A stretch of DNA of 64,000 nucleotides from Arthrobacter roseus (GCF_016907875.1 NZ_JAFBCU010000001.1:2666001-2730000), one strand, 5' to 3'; positions 18,177 to 25,976 are shown, counted from the stretch's first letter. The notes: a model not told the origin generated them from the sequence alone. Numbers and translations: made by a program.

Positions 18177-18833
18177 ATGACTGAAACTCAGGAAAACTCA
18201 GCATCCGCAGGAGCGCAGGGATTCCCAGACAGCATTGGCTTCGGATTCGCTGAGCTCATCGCATTACTGAACCTCCAAAAGGGAGAGGAAGCGAATAAGA
18301 GCGGTGCCGCATTGCGTCTTGAAGCGGAGATGAAAGAGACTACTCTCATCTCTGCCGGCGCTTCATCCCTGGTGGCGCGTGGACTCGCCACTGTCGTTGA
18401 AGGCGGTGAACTTGCCGTGAGCGGACCAGTAGCTGCGGTCACTTCCGCCCTCACCACATCAGCCAAGCGCGTGCAAATCGATTTGCTGACCGCGGATCAC
18501 ATCGACAACGTGCTCTCTGTTGAATCGAAAGATTTTTCGATCCTTCTGCAACCCCGTGCGTATCTTTCCTGGTTCGCCATGGCCCAGAAGCCGGAGCTGT
18601 CCACTGCGGAGGCGAACTTCTATATCGTTCGCAAGCATCTAGAGGACAACCCAAGCGGAGGAGCCGCGATTTCGCTGCTCGAAGGGAAAGAAAGAGTTCG
18701 CCTGCTCATTAAGGCTGAGGATGCCGCGTGGACCGTAGCCACGAACAATCCGGATGGTACCGTAGTTGATGAAAATTCCGGTCTCAACGACGCTGAGGTC
18801 GTTAAACGCATCCGCCTTATCCGACAGGACTGA
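18177..18833 (+). CDS. Unrecognised protein downstream of WXG100 gene
   Basis: A 218-residue protein that I do not recognise. It starts 17 bp after the WXG100 gene, with AGGGAAAG as RBS. The N-terminal half (about 20-100) is alanine-rich and helical with a hydrophobic stretch around SLVARGLATVVEGGELAVSG; the C-terminal half (about 110-218) alternates short strands and helices, with FSILLQPRAYLSWFAMA and KERVRLLIKAEDAAWTVA. Position and lack of enzyme motifs fit a dedicated partner, chaperone or immunity protein for the WXG100 protein (inference). The 3' end of this gene was copied into the duplication that follows. Confidence 0.62.
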   Translation: MTETQENSASAGAQGFPDSIGFGFAELIALLNLQKGEEANKSGAALRLEAEMKETTLISAGASSLVARGLATVVEGGELAVSGPVAAVTSALTTSAKRVQIDLLTADHIDNVLSVESKDFSILLQPRAYLSWFAMAQKPELSTAEANFYIVRKHLEDNPSGGAAISLLEGKERVRLLIKAEDAAWTVATNNPDGTVVDENSGLNDAEVVKRIRLIRQD

Positions 18834-18847
18834 CAGGACTGACAGAC

Positions 18848-19294
18848 GTGGTTTACGACGCTGAACGCGACAAGCGTGACATTGCAACCCGTGACTTTCA
18901 TGACGCGCGCGTAGCCGCCGGGGACGGGCGCATTTTGGCGCGCGGCAACGATGCCGAACTCTACAGCTACGCCATGGAAGAGTACGGCGTACTTCGTGCT
19001 GGACCCGGGCCCGTTATGACTACGCTGTGGGGACATATGGTCTACACCGGCCTCATTTTCTTGGGCCTCATTGGGTACATCTGGATGTACGCGAGCTTGT
19101 ACGTCCGCCCCATACCCACGCCTCCCTGGGGAGGTTGGTTACTGGCCGCAGCTATCCTCGCGGTTCTTCTATATGCCGCTAGGAATCTTAAAATTGAGTG
19201 GCACGCGGACAAAATTCGCAAGGAGCGGGGACTTCCGACACCCACAGACTCGCCCATCTGGGTGGGTACTAGCGACACTTCGAAAGAGAAATAG
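18848..19294 (+). CDS. Two-helix membrane protein, copy 1
   Basis: A 148-residue protein starting with GTG. It has a charged N-terminal part (1-55, DAERDKRDIATRDFHDARVAAG), two membrane helices (about 58-82, GHMVYTGLIFLGLIGYIWMY; and about 93-112, WLLAAAILAVLLYAARNL) joined by a Pro-rich loop, and a basic C-terminal tail with RKERGLPTPTDSP. The next gene is a clear paralog. I know no named family. It could be an immunity-type membrane protein for the upstream WXG100 protein (inference). Confidence 0.66.
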   Translation: MVYDAERDKRDIATRDFHDARVAAGDGRILARGNDAELYSYAMEEYGVLRAGPGPVMTTLWGHMVYTGLIFLGLIGYIWMYASLYVRPIPTPPWGGWLLAAAILAVLLYAARNLKIEWHADKIRKERGLPTPTDSPIWVGTSDTSKEK

Positions 19295-19342
19295 TTGTAA
19301 CCAGCATCGACTCCTAGAATCCGCCCGACAGGACTAACACAA

Positions 19343-19777
19343 GTGGTTTATGACGCTGAACGTGACAAGCGGGACCTAGCAACGCGCGACTTTCATGAAG
19401 AGCGCAAAGCCGCCGGGGAAAAACGAGTCCTGTCACGCGGAAACGACGCCGAGCTCTACAGCTACACGCGCGAAGAGTACGGCGTTCTCCGCGCAGGACC
19501 CGGGCCCGTTATAACCACCCTGTGGGGGCATATGGTCTTCGTCGGCCTTATCTTTTTGGGCCTCATTGGGTTCATCTGGGGGTACGCGAGCCTGTACTTC
19601 CGCCCCATACCCACACCGCCTTGGGGAGGTTGGTTCTTCGGCGTGGCCATCCTCGCGCTTCTTGTATATTTCGCACGTAACCTCAGAACCGAGTGGCGCG
19701 CCCGCAAGCTCCGTAAGGAGCGCGGCCTGCCGACGCCTACGGACTCCACGGTGTGGATCGGCTCGAGCAATAATTAG
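19343..19777 (+). CDS. Two-helix membrane protein, copy 2
   Basis: A 144-residue paralog of the preceding protein, roughly 70% identical by eye and starting with GTG at the equivalent position. The helices (GHMVFVGLIFLGLIGFIW, then WFFGVAILALLVYFARNL), the Pro loop RPIPTPPWGG and the tail RKERGLPTPTDS are kept. Most differences are in the N-terminal charged part (EERKAAGEKRVLSRG against DARVAAGDGRILARG) and the extreme C-terminus. This pattern, with a conserved membrane core and variable charged ends, is what diverged recognition would look like (inference). Confidence 0.66.
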   Translation: MVYDAERDKRDLATRDFHEERKAAGEKRVLSRGNDAELYSYTREEYGVLRAGPGPVITTLWGHMVFVGLIFLGLIGFIWGYASLYFRPIPTPPWGGWFFGVAILALLVYFARNLRTEWRARKLRKERGLPTPTDSTVWIGSSNN

Positions 19778-19794
19778 GCCGATAGCATGAGCGC

Positions 19795-20052
19795 ATGGCC
19801 TCTAAAGTATGGATCGTTCAGCACGATGACTCTCCTGACAACACAAGTGTTGGAGTATTTGCCACGCAAGGCGAGGCTGGCTCATTCGCCGAGGAAATGA
19901 GCGACCGTTTTGAGAACGGGCTGCTCTACTCTGCCTTCAACGTTGGCTACCGGTACGACCAGGGGACTGGTTACGTGGCCTTTGGCCCAGACTCCTCTGG
20001 CTGGCCCACCCGTGCCTTGCACCGCCTAGCACGTCTTTTGCACGTGAAGTAA
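19795..20052 (+). CDS. Small soluble hypothetical protein
   Basis: An 85-residue protein with no membrane segment or signal peptide, starting at the ATG at 19795 (17 bp after the duplicated gene). It begins KVWIVQHDDSPDNTSVGVFA, then has a helix EAGSFAEEMSDRF and beta-like YSAFNVGYRYDQGTGYVAFG, ending in the basic RALHRLARLLHVK. I do not recognise a family. It may belong to the WXG100 cassette or be independent. Confidence 0.5.
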   Translation: MASKVWIVQHDDSPDNTSVGVFATQGEAGSFAEEMSDRFENGLLYSAFNVGYRYDQGTGYVAFGPDSSGWPTRALHRLARLLHVK

Positions 20053-20093
20053 CCGATAGCCGCGGGCCCGGGAGCATCCCCTAAAGTGGAATC

Positions 20094-21248
20094 ATGACTG
20101 ATTTCCGCCAAGATCTGCCCAGTGTCCCCACCGTTGGCTTTGTCGGTTGGCGCGGCATGGTTGGGTCCGTCCTCATGCAGCGGATGCAGGATGAAGGGGA
20201 CTTCGACCTCGTGAACCCCGTTTTTTTCTCCACGTCCAACGCGGGCGGGGACGCGCCGTCGTTCGCTGCCGGACCCGGCCCCCTCCAAGACGCATACGAC
20301 GTCGGGACTCTCTCCAAACTACCGATCATCGTCAGTACCCAGGGCGGCGACTACACCGCGAACGTCTACCCACGGTTGCGGAGCGCAGGCTGGGATGGGC
20401 TCTGGATCGATGCGGCTTCGACCCTTCGAATGGAACCGGATTCCATCATCGCCCTTGATCCAGTGAACCGGGACGTCATAGACGCTGGACTGGCCCTGGG
20501 ATTAAAGGATTTCATCGGCGGAAACTGCACAGTTTCGTGCATGCTCATGGGCCTCGGAGGGCTTTTCCGCAATGGTTTGGTGGAATGGGGAACCTCCATG
20601 ACCTATCAGGCGGCCTCGGGCGGAGGCGCCCGTCACATGCGTGAGCTCCTCAACCAGTTCGGCTCCCTGCATGGGTCCGTGGCAGAGCTGCTGGAGGATC
20701 CGGCGTCGGCCATCCTCGACATCGACCGTGGAATCCTCACTGGCCAGCAAGGTCCGCTGTTGGACACCACCCACTTTGGCGTGCCGTTAGCCGGGTCTGT
20801 TATTCCGTGGATCGACGCCGACCTGGGCAACGGGCAGTCCCGCGAAGAATGGAAAGCCGGCGCGGAGACCAACAAGATTCTGGGCCTCGACACTGCCGAT
20901 AGCTCGCGGATTCCGTTTGACGGCCTCTGTGTCCGCGTCGGAGCGATGCGCTCTCACTCGCAGGCCCTGACATTGAAACTGACCGAGGACCTTTCGCTGG
21001 AAGACATTGAGCGTTTGATTGATCAGGACAACGAATGGGCCGAAGTTGTCCCGAACACCAAGGAAGAGTCGGTTTCCCGTCTCACCCCTGTCTCTGTGAC
21101 GGGCACCCTGTCGGTACCCGTCGGCCGGATCCGGAAACTCGAAATGGGCCCTGAGTACATCAGTGCCTTCACCGTCGGAGATCAGCTACTCTGGGGTGCC
21201 GCCGAACCGCTGCGCCGCATGCTGCGGATCGCGACAGGCAACCTTTAG
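20094..21248 (+). CDS. asd: Aspartate-semialdehyde dehydrogenase, long (E. coli-like) type
   Basis: A 384-residue enzyme that reduces aspartyl phosphate to aspartate semialdehyde for threonine, methionine, lysine and diaminopimelate synthesis. The start [18 protein letters not shown] is the NADP-binding loop of the proteobacterial-type enzyme; [17 protein letters not shown] holds the active-site cysteine; [12 protein letters not shown] holds the catalytic histidine. The length (384 rather than about 345) also marks the E. coli-like branch, which differs from the short form seen in mycobacteria and streptomycetes. It is followed convergently by murB. Confidence 0.93.
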   Translation: MTDFRQDLPSVPTVGFVGWRGMVGSVLMQRMQDEGDFDLVNPVFFSTSNAGGDAPSFAAGPGPLQDAYDVGTLSKLPIIVSTQGGDYTANVYPRLRSAGWDGLWIDAASTLRMEPDSIIALDPVNRDVIDAGLALGLKDFIGGNCTVSCMLMGLGGLFRNGLVEWGTSMTYQAASGGGARHMRELLNQFGSLHGSVAELLEDPASAILDIDRGILTGQQGPLLDTTHFGVPLAGSVIPWIDADLGNGQSREEWKAGAETNKILGLDTADSSRIPFDGLCVRVGAMRSHSQALTLKLTEDLSLEDIERLIDQDNEWAEVVPNTKEESVSRLTPVSVTGTLSVPVGRIRKLEMGPEYISAFTVGDQLLWGAAEPLRRMLRIATGNL

Positions 21249-21259
21249 CTAACCCAGGG

Positions 21260-22363
21260 TTACAGGCTGCAGCCAATCAGGAGCGGCTCCGCGTGAAGAC
21301 GAATACCGTAGGCGGCCTCAACGCCGTCGGCGACGGCGGATGCCACGGCTAGAACGTCGGCAGCCGATGCGCCACCTCGATTGGTCACCGCGAGCGTATG
21401 TTTTGTGGATAGCGACGCCCGCCCACCAGCGTGCACAAAAGCACTGTCCTGCAGGCTCAGTCCGTAACCCTTGCCAAACCCTGCGTGGTCAATCAGCCAT
21501 GCAGCGCTGAGCTTTACCAGGATCTCCCCGTTCGGCATAGCCGCTGCCGACTCGACCGGGAAACGAGGGGCATCATCCGGCAACTGGTCAGCCACGACTT
21601 GGGGGACGATCGGGTTGGTAAAAAATGAACCCGTACTGAATGTGTCCCGATCTTTAGGGTCCAGCACCATGCCCTTGCTGCCACGCAACCGAAGGACCTC
21701 ACGCCTGACATCGACCGATGGGGCCCGCCGCCCAATATCGACGCCGACGGCCCTCGCGAGCTCCGCATACTTCACCGGCGCACTCAAATGTCCAGGCTGC
21801 AGCTGGAACTCGACGGTCAGGACCACGTACCGCGGAGAACCTTCAACCGTTGTGCGCTTGAGCACTGAGTCCCGGTATGCGAAACCAAGCTCGCTGTTGG
21901 CGAAGCTCTTCACCGCTGAAGTCTCCCGGTCCCACACTCGCACCATGGAGATGGTCTGCGATACGTCTGACCCGTAGGCGCCGACGTTCTGTACCGGCGT
22001 GGCGCCCGTGAATCCCGGGATTCCGGACAATGCTTCCAGTCCCGAAGCTTCCCGGCGAACGGTTTCCTGAACGAGGTCGTCCCACGGCTGGCCGGCTTGC
22101 GCCGTCACCGTAACGACGCCACACCCGATAACACCTTCGTCGATCGTGAACCCACTCGAGGCGATCCGAACTACGGTTCCGTCGAAACCGGCGTCGGAAA
22201 TGACAAGGTTCGAACCGCCGCCCATAACCAGAAGCTTCTCCCCTGCCGCATCAACCGCGCGGACGGCGTCGATAAGCTCCTGCTCCGTGCTTGTGGTGAT
22301 CACGCGCTTTGCCGGCCCGCCAACGCCCAGCGTCGTCAGTGGAGCCAAGATGTTTTTGGTCAT
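21260..22363 (-). CDS. murB: UDP-N-acetylenolpyruvoylglucosamine reductase
   Basis: A 367-residue FAD enzyme that reduces UDP-GlcNAc-enolpyruvate to UDP-MurNAc in cell-wall synthesis. Motifs: VMGGGSNLVISDAGFDG (FAD binding), LSGIPGFTGATPVQNVGAYG, YRDSVLK, FFTNPIV and the C-terminal GKGYGLSLQDSAFVHAGG. The length fits type I MurB. It starts 7 bp downstream of the HadB-like gene. The order hadA-hadB-murB is common in actinobacteria. Confidence 0.95.
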   Translation of the reverse strand: MTKNILAPLTTLGVGGPAKRVITTSTEQELIDAVRAVDAAGEKLLVMGGGSNLVISDAGFDGTVVRIASSGFTIDEGVIGCGVVTVTAQAGQPWDDLVQETVRREASGLEALSGIPGFTGATPVQNVGAYGSDVSQTISMVRVWDRETSAVKSFANSELGFAYRDSVLKRTTVEGSPRYVVLTVEFQLQPGHLSAPVKYAELARAVGVDIGRRAPSVDVRREVLRLRGSKGMVLDPKDRDTFSTGSFFTNPIVPQVVADQLPDDAPRFPVESAAAMPNGEILVKLSAAWLIDHAGFGKGYGLSLQDSAFVHAGGRASLSTKHTLAVTNRGGASAADVLAVASAVADGVEAAYGIRLHAEPLLIGCSL

Positions 22364-22370
22364 GGAATAA

Positions 22371-22808
22371 CTACCAGACCCGGACCAGTGCTTGAGATTT
22401 ACCCAGCACTTTCTGGTCTGCGGCGGTCACCGTCAGATCAACGCGGACAGTGGAGTTATCCAAGTCAACGGCGCCGACGACGCCGGTCACTTCAATGCGC
22501 GCACCAGGCTCTGAAGTCCCGGTGGTGTCTTCAACGGGAACGGGCTTGGTGAAGCGCGTCTGATAGTCGATGATGGCCGCCGGGTCACCAGCCCAATCGG
22601 TCACCAGCTGTACCGCAGCACCCATAGTGAACATGCCATGCGCGATCACGCCAGGAAGCTCCACCGATGTCGCGAAATCCTCGTTCCAGTGAATCGGGTT
22701 GAAGTCGCCGGAAGCGCCAGCGTAGCGGACCAGATCCTCACGCGTCACCTCGATGGTTCTACTCCCAATGACCTGGCCAGTCTCTACTTCAGATAGTACA
22801 ATTCCCAC
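22371..22808 (-). CDS. MaoC-family dehydratase, HadB-like
   Basis: A 145-residue hotdog-fold (R)-specific hydratase/dehydratase. The MaoC motif is SGDFNPIHWNEDFA (about 34-47), with the catalytic Asp/His pair of hydratase 2 proteins, followed by GVIAHGMFTMGAAVQLV. In mycobacteria HadB dehydrates 3-hydroxyacyl-ACP in fatty-acid elongation together with HadA. It starts 2 bp after the stop of the HadA-like gene, as expected for a heterodimer. Its actual substrate in this organism is not shown. Confidence 0.88.
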   Translation of the reverse strand: MGIVLSEVETGQVIGSRTIEVTREDLVRYAGASGDFNPIHWNEDFATSVELPGVIAHGMFTMGAAVQLVTDWAGDPAAIIDYQTRFTKPVPVEDTTGTSEPGARIEVTGVVGAVDLDNSTVRVDLTVTAADQKVLGKSQALVRVW

Positions 22809-22810
22809 GT

Positions 22811-23260
22811 TTACTGCCCCTCTCCACGGACGAGAATCGACGACGTCGTTGTGGCGGTTTTTTCGCCTTCGACGGTGCTGATTTCGGCGCGTGTCGTGAT
22901 CATGGCCCCGCCACCCATGGCCCTGACCTGATCCACATGGAGTTCCGCTACCAATTCATCTCCGGCGATAATCGGCCGATGGTGAGTAAAGCGCTGGCTG
23001 GTATGGACAACTCGCGAGAAGTCGATGCCCGCCTCCGAATCCCCAACAAGCTGAGCATCAGCCCGCTGGGCGACGATGATTGCGAAAGTCGGCGGAGCAA
23101 GCAGGTCCCGATAGCCGGCATCGGTGGCAGCATCGACGTCGTAATGCGCCTTGTGGGTGGCCTTGACGGCTCGGGCGAATTCGCGGATCTTTTCGCGGCC
23201 CACCATGTACGGTTCCGTGCTGGGATAGCTACGTCCCTGAAGGTCAGGATTGATGGTCAA
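22811..23260 (-). CDS. MaoC-like N-terminal-type dehydratase subunit, HadA-like
   Basis: A 149-residue hotdog protein of the N-terminal MaoC-like (FAS1_DH) type. It begins with DLQGRSYPSTEPYMVGREKIREFARAV, the segment typical of HadA-like subunits, and contains LLAPPTFAIIVAQRAD and HTSQRFTHHRPIIAGDELVA. This half lacks the catalytic Asp/His motif; activity comes from the HadB-type partner just downstream. RBS and start are standard. It is first in the hadA-hadB-murB run. Confidence 0.86.
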   Translation of the reverse strand: MTINPDLQGRSYPSTEPYMVGREKIREFARAVKATHKAHYDVDAATDAGYRDLLAPPTFAIIVAQRADAQLVGDSEAGIDFSRVVHTSQRFTHHRPIIAGDELVAELHVDQVRAMGGGAMITTRAEISTVEGEKTATTTSSILVRGEGQ

Positions 23261-23296
23261 CTGGAACTCCTTTGAGTGGATCGGGAGAGGTCAAGA

Positions 23297-23533
23297 CTAC
23301 GGGTTTTTGTGCCCCTGATGGCGACGTTTAGCGTCCCGCCCCCGAACCACCAGCCCAGCAATATGGGTGGCCAGACCGATGATGATGACGGGCATGGCAA
23401 TGTACAGCAGAGCATCCGAGTTCAACATGGCGCCGGCTATCGCGGTAATGATGCCGCCGGCAGTGATAACCAGAGCAGAAAGGAGGAGTCTGCGGTACAG
23501 CGCGGAGCCGGTTTCCCACGGAGTGTTCAACAT
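23297..23533 (-). CDS. Small two-helix membrane protein
   Basis: A 78-residue protein with two hydrophobic helices (about 16-36, LLLSALVITAGGIITAIAGA; and about 41-64, LLYIAMPVIIIGLATHIAGLV) and a basic C-terminal tail (RGRDAKRRHQGHKNP). The orientation with positive residues at the C-terminus suggests both ends face the cytoplasm. No family is recognised. It is upstream of the HadA-like gene on the same strand (36-bp gap) and next to the insertion sequence. Confidence 0.62.
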   Translation of the reverse strand: MLNTPWETGSALYRRLLLSALVITAGGIITAIAGAMLNSDALLYIAMPVIIIGLATHIAGLVVRGRDAKRRHQGHKNP

Positions 23534-23614
23534 GGTTCCAGCCTACTAAACGACTGCTACCTAAGCCTTGATCCACCGATAGGTTTCTGAGGTTGCTCGG
23601 CGGTTTAAACACGA

Positions 23615-25170
23615 AATGCCCGTCTTTTCAGGGAAAATTGGACTTACCACAGCTCAAGTTTCTCGAAAATGAAGGACATCTCGTAGATGCTAGTTTCCCA
23701 TACCCCTGCCGCGGTGTCAGCTTCCTTTAACGAGGAGAACCTTGTGTCCGGGACCGGGCTGGTTCCGGTGATGCGTCTAGCCCAGAATGCGGGCTTGCAC
23801 GAACTGGTCGATGAGTGGTTAAGCGTGCCCACGGACAAGGGCGCCAACGCCGGATTGAAGGTCGCAGCTTTGGTGGCGGGTATGGTCGCTGGCGCGGATT
23901 CCATTGATGACATGGCCGTGTTGCGCCATGGCGGAATGAAGAAGATTTTCACGGGCTGTTACGCTCCTTCAACGCTGGGTTCATTCCTGCGCGCGTTCAC
24001 GTTTGGGCATGTGCGTCAGCTCGACGCGGTCGCTTCCCGTCTCCTGGTGAACCTGATTCGGACGGCACCCCTGTTGGGCACACCGTCCGGGGAGGACTTC
24101 GTTTTTATCGATGTTGACGACACCATCGTGGAGGTTCATGGGTATCAGAAGCAGGGCTCCGGCTACGGGTACTCCGGAGTTCGTGGGCTCAACGCCGTCC
24201 TGGCCACCGCTTCCACGAAGGACACGGCCCCGGTGATCATCGGCCAACGCTTGCGTAAGGGGGCCGCGAATTCGGCCCGCGGCGCTAAACGCTTCGTCAC
24301 GGACGCACTGGCCACCCTCAAACGCACCAACGTGGCAGGGAAGATGTTGTGTCGTTTTGATTCCGCCTACTATGGCCACGCCACGGTCAGTGCCGCCGTG
24401 GCTGGTGGGGCCGACGTTTCCGTGACGGTGCGCATGGACCCGGCGGTCAAACGCGCCATCACTGCCATTGAGGAGACTGCGTGGGCGCCGATCCAGTACA
24501 CGAACGCGGTCTTTGATGAGGCCACCAGTGCCTGGGTGTCCGCGGCGGAAGTCGCCGAAGTGGAGTTCACCGCGTTCTCCTCGCGGAAGAAGGCCGAGAG
24601 GATCACCGGGCGCCTGGTGGTACGCCGGATTCCTGAACTGAATCCCAAAGCCACCGATGGCCAGCCCACCTTGTTCGACACGCACCGATACCACGCGTTC
24701 TTCACCACCGTCCCGGCCGGAACGCTCGGCACGGTCGAGGCCGACAAAACTCACCGTAAACACGCACAAATCGAGCAAGTCAACGCCGATATGAAGGACA
24801 GCGCCCTGGCTCACCTGCCCTCGGGGAAGTTCGCAGCGAATTCGGCCTGGCTGGTCGCTGCGGTGATGGCTTACAACCTCACCCGGGCTGCCGGGGTCCT
24901 GGCCAAAGGGACCTTCGCCAAGGCCCGGACCGGAACGATCCGGCGAAAGCTCATCAATGTCCCGGCCCGCATCGCCTCCAGCGCACGAAGAATATGCCTC
25001 CACCTACCCGAGGCATGGCCCTGGCAAACAGCCTGGGAGCAGCTCTTTGCCGCGACCCACGCACCACCGCAAACGGCATAAAACCCATCCACCCAGCCGA
25101 AACCCGGCCCAACGAAGAACCCAAAACGTGGAACACCAACGGCAGCAAGGCCACCCGATCGTCCCTGCCC
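23615..25170 (+). mobile_element. IS1380-family insertion sequence (ends approximate)
   Basis: The transposase at 23687-25081 defines the element. The ends are not sharp. A possible imperfect inverted pair is CTTTTCAGGGA near 23623-23633 and, on the minus strand, CTTTTGGGCAGGGA near 25161-25174. No 4-bp target duplication can be fixed by eye. The insertion lies between a small membrane gene and the 3' end of a regulator gene. Only one copy is in the window. Confidence 0.6.
23687..25081 (+). CDS. IS1380-family DDE transposase, intact
   Basis: A 464-residue transposase of the IS1380 family, without frameshift. The usual N-terminal region (LVPVMRLAQNAGLHELVDEW, then DSIDDMAVLRHGGMKKIF) is present. 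The DDE acidic residues are probably the aspartates in FVFIDVDDTIVEVHG and CRFDSAYYG and the glutamate in EQVNADMKDSALAHLPSGKF. An intact reading frame suggests recent or ongoing mobility. Large open frames on the opposite strand are by-products of high-GC codon use. Confidence 0.9.
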   Translation: MLVSHTPAAVSASFNEENLVSGTGLVPVMRLAQNAGLHELVDEWLSVPTDKGANAGLKVAALVAGMVAGADSIDDMAVLRHGGMKKIFTGCYAPSTLGSFLRAFTFGHVRQLDAVASRLLVNLIRTAPLLGTPSGEDFVFIDVDDTIVEVHGYQKQGSGYGYSGVRGLNAVLATASTKDTAPVIIGQRLRKGAANSARGAKRFVTDALATLKRTNVAGKMLCRFDSAYYGHATVSAAVAGGADVSVTVRMDPAVKRAITAIEETAWAPIQYTNAVFDEATSAWVSAAEVAEVEFTAFSSRKKAERITGRLVVRRIPELNPKATDGQPTLFDTHRYHAFFTTVPAGTLGTVEADKTHRKHAQIEQVNADMKDSALAHLPSGKFAANSAWLVAAVMAYNLTRAAGVLAKGTFAKARTGTIRRKLINVPARIASSARRICLHLPEAWPWQTAWEQLFAATHAPPQTA

Positions 25171-25182
25171 AAAAGCACAAAA

Positions 25183-25536
25183 TCAAGCAAATCCTCGAAT
25201 CAGCACGCACCCGAACCGGATCGGTGGATCAAGGCTAAGCCCCTTCCTGAGTTCATCCAATGCGCGCACATGCTCCTTGTATGCCTTGCGACCCAAACGC
25301 GTCAGCCGGAACGTGGTCTGGGGTTTCTTGGCAAGGAATGACTTGGTGATGTCCACATAGCCGGCTTCCTCGAGAATGGCTGCGTGTTTTGAAAGAAGGC
25401 CGTAAGCGATGTCCAGTTCGTTTTTCAGGCTCTGATAGCTGGCGTCATCCACGCTCGCCAGCGCAGACATCAAGGCGAACCGGACGGGTGAGTGAATGGT
25501 GTCATTGAGCTGTCTGAGCGCATCATCGAGGCTCAT
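25183..25536 (-). CDS. Winged-helix regulator (ArsR/PadR-like), possible altered C-terminus
   Basis: A 117-residue DNA-binding protein: a helix-turn-helix core (HSPVRFALMSALASVDDASY, then LKNELDIAYGLLSKHAAILEEAGYV) with a wing KKPQTTFRLTRLGR and a C-terminal helix EHVRALDELRKGL. The ATG at 25536 overlaps the stop of the upstream membrane gene (ATGA), so I preferred it to earlier ATGs. The last dozen residues (DPPIRFGCVLIRGFA) look unlike the family and lie next to the insertion sequence, so the native 3' end may have been replaced. Such pairs with a membrane protein are usually regulator plus target. Confidence 0.78.
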   Translation of the reverse strand: MSLDDALRQLNDTIHSPVRFALMSALASVDDASYQSLKNELDIAYGLLSKHAAILEEAGYVDITKSFLAKKPQTTFRLTRLGRKAYKEHVRALDELRKGLSLDPPIRFGCVLIRGFA

Positions 25537-25934
25537 CGGCCACGCGCCCATAGCCAGACCGCACACATCAGCAGGGGTGCAGCGACGACAAGGGCGGTTA
25601 GGGCAACTCCGAGACCGTTCAGTCCAGGCTCACCTCCCAGATGTATGACGGCGAGGCTGCACCCTACGGCACCCCACAAGGCAGCTAGGCCCTCAAGAAT
25701 CTTGTAATGACGCGGCCGGACAGTGCGAACTCGTTTGGCACCTATACCGAACGCGATGGCCAGCACAGCGAGGCCGGCGAGGAACCACACTCCCAGCCCG
25801 CTTGTCCATGGAGCCGGCTCCAGCTGAACCATAACGACGACATAAGTGGCGAAGACGAGAGCCCACAAGGCAACAAACACGGCTTCCGGGCCACTCGAGA
25901 TGCTGCGTGAGCGCCGTACCTCTTGTGATTCCAT
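25533..25934 (-). CDS. Small multi-pass membrane protein, leaderless
   Basis: A 133-residue protein with four hydrophobic segments: about 20-38 (AVFVALWALVFATYVVVMV), 46-64 (LGVWFLAGLAVLAIAFGIG), 82-100 (LEGLAALWGAVGCSLAVIH) and 108-130 (LGVALTALVVAAPLLMCAVWLW). The family is unknown to me. It is translationally coupled to the winged-helix regulator downstream. A good promoter lies directly upstream with its -10 only 6 bp before the ATG, pointing to a leaderless mRNA. Confidence 0.72.
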   Translation of the reverse strand: MESQEVRRSRSISSGPEAVFVALWALVFATYVVVMVQLEPAPWTSGLGVWFLAGLAVLAIAFGIGAKRVRTVRPRHYKILEGLAALWGAVGCSLAVIHLGGEPGLNGLGVALTALVVAAPLLMCAVWLWARGR

Positions 25935-25940
25935 GTCTCC

Positions 25941-25969
25941 AAAGTAGTGAGTTGTTCACGCTTCGTCAA
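25941..25969 (-). promoter_or_regulatory. Promoter for the membrane/regulator pair
   Basis: Reading the minus strand: -35 TTGACG (plus 25964-25969), 17-bp spacer, -10 TACTTT (plus 25941-25946). The start codon follows after only 6 bp, so transcription would begin at or next to the ATG. Confidence 0.6.
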
Positions 25970-25976
25970 CAGCTAA

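Larger units (their letters stand above)
18812..19777. repeat. Tandem duplication of a membrane protein gene with its leader
   Basis: Two direct copies about 495 bp apart, each encoding a two-helix membrane protein. Copy 1 has the leader CATCCGCC followed after 4 bp by CGACAGGACT; copy 2 has AATCCGCC directly followed by CGACAGGACT (19327-19335). In copy 1 this leader is the last codons of the 18177 gene, so copy 2 carries a remnant of that gene's tail. Copy 1's leader also holds 2.5 tandem copies of GACAGGACT (18823-18845). Confidence 0.8.

Noticed and set aside
23981-25003. 340-codon open frame on the minus strand inside the transposase gene
   Set aside because: It is a by-product of high-GC codon use opposite an intact, recognisable transposase, with no start signal and an unstructured composition.
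25183-25934. Toxin-antitoxin pair
   Set aside because: One member is a four-helix membrane protein and the other a winged-helix regulator; this fits regulator plus target better than any known toxin family.
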